The translations under genes were made by a program, and so were the position numbers. The notes under the pieces were generated by a model that was given only the letters and a program-made list of their open reading frames with translations, had not been told where the DNA came from and ran no database searches. DNA of 5,320 bases from an uncultured Akkermansia sp. (lineage in GTDB: Bacteria > Verrucomicrobiota > Verrucomicrobiia > Verrucomicrobiales > Akkermansiaceae): NCBI GenBank assembly GCA_904501955.1, contig CAJGCY010000166.1:1-5320 (forward strand). Direction: 5' to 3'. Positions 5,224-5,320 of this stretch are shown here, piece after piece. How positions within the stretch are numbered: the stretch's first letter is position 1; each line of letters opens with the position of its first letter.

Positions 5224-5320
5224 CCGCTCGATAAATCGGAAGTTTGCGAGCGAAGCGAGCGGAATTTTAAGCCCCGATAGGGGCGAAAGACAGTAGCCGG
5301 TGGTGGAGTCGCGCAGCGAC
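5224..5320. repeat. Dispersed REP-like repeat, right copy, cut by the window end
   Basis: Positions 5226-5244 match the complement of 80-98 over 19 bp, and 5245-5264 match the complement of the left copy with small differences. The copy has several short stems: CCGCTCG (5224-5230) against CGAGCGG (5256-5262), GCCCC (5271-5275) against GGGGC (5280-5284) with loop GATA, and GTCGC (5308-5312) against GCGAC (5316-5320) with loop GCA. The last stem is preceded by GGTGGTGGA, which would pair with TCCACCACC if that follows beyond the edge. The design resembles REP or RAYT-mobilised elements common in Akkermansia and planctomycetes, as I recall. The 112 bp between the recombinase stop and this repeat hold only a weak 5-bp hairpin (5121-5135) and no gene. 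Confidence 0.6.

Noticed and set aside
4765..5319. Leftward open frame running from the window end through the right repeat and antisense to the recombinase
   Set aside because: The part over the recombinase is a shadow, and the rest is translated repeat (words such as SPLSGLK and NFRFIER). No independent sign of a gene.

Overview
The window looks like chromosomal DNA from a Verrucomicrobiota bacterium, most likely an Akkermansia relative. Three things point that way: a small secreted protein of the TIGR04073 type (known mainly from exosortase-bearing Verrucomicrobiota and similar phyla), a tyrosine recombinase ending of the ALRHTFASYH style, and dispersed GC-rich, hairpin-forming repeats at both window edges. 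This assignment comes from recalled family knowledge, not from a search.

Layout. Bases 1-118 hold a dispersed repeat lying inside a short open frame cut by the window edge. A strong, nearly symmetric hairpin with A and T tracts on its two sides (141-177) closes that frame and the leftward genes alike. A leftward block follows, in transcription order: a radical SAM/SPASM protein of the TIGR04053/AhbD-like type (3115 to 2048), a NirJ/AhbC-type radical SAM/SPASM protein (2027 to 771) and the secreted TIGR04073-like protein (694 to 260). The two radical SAM genes are only 20 nt apart and very probably form one operon. Their likely shared job is tailoring a siroheme-derived tetrapyrrole, as in the last two steps of the siroheme-dependent heme b pathway. 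This is inferred from family resemblance.

Upstream lies an AT-rich island (about 3130-4110) with two small leftward genes of unknown function, 2 nt apart: a three-helix membrane protein and a lipoprotein. A rightward tyrosine recombinase (4110-5111) diverges from this pair. The 172-bp divergent spacer is the most interesting part of the window. It carries a perfect 15-bp inverted repeat (3966-3980 and 4108-4122) enclosing 127 bp. The right arm contains the recombinase start codon. The left arm carries the same ATG facing the other way, opening a 9-codon upstream ORF before the membrane protein gene. This layout fits an invertible promoter switch or a shared operator, but neither is proven by sequence alone.

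Bases 5112-5223 hold no recognisable gene. Bases 5224-5320 hold a second, inverted copy of the dispersed repeat family, running off the window end.
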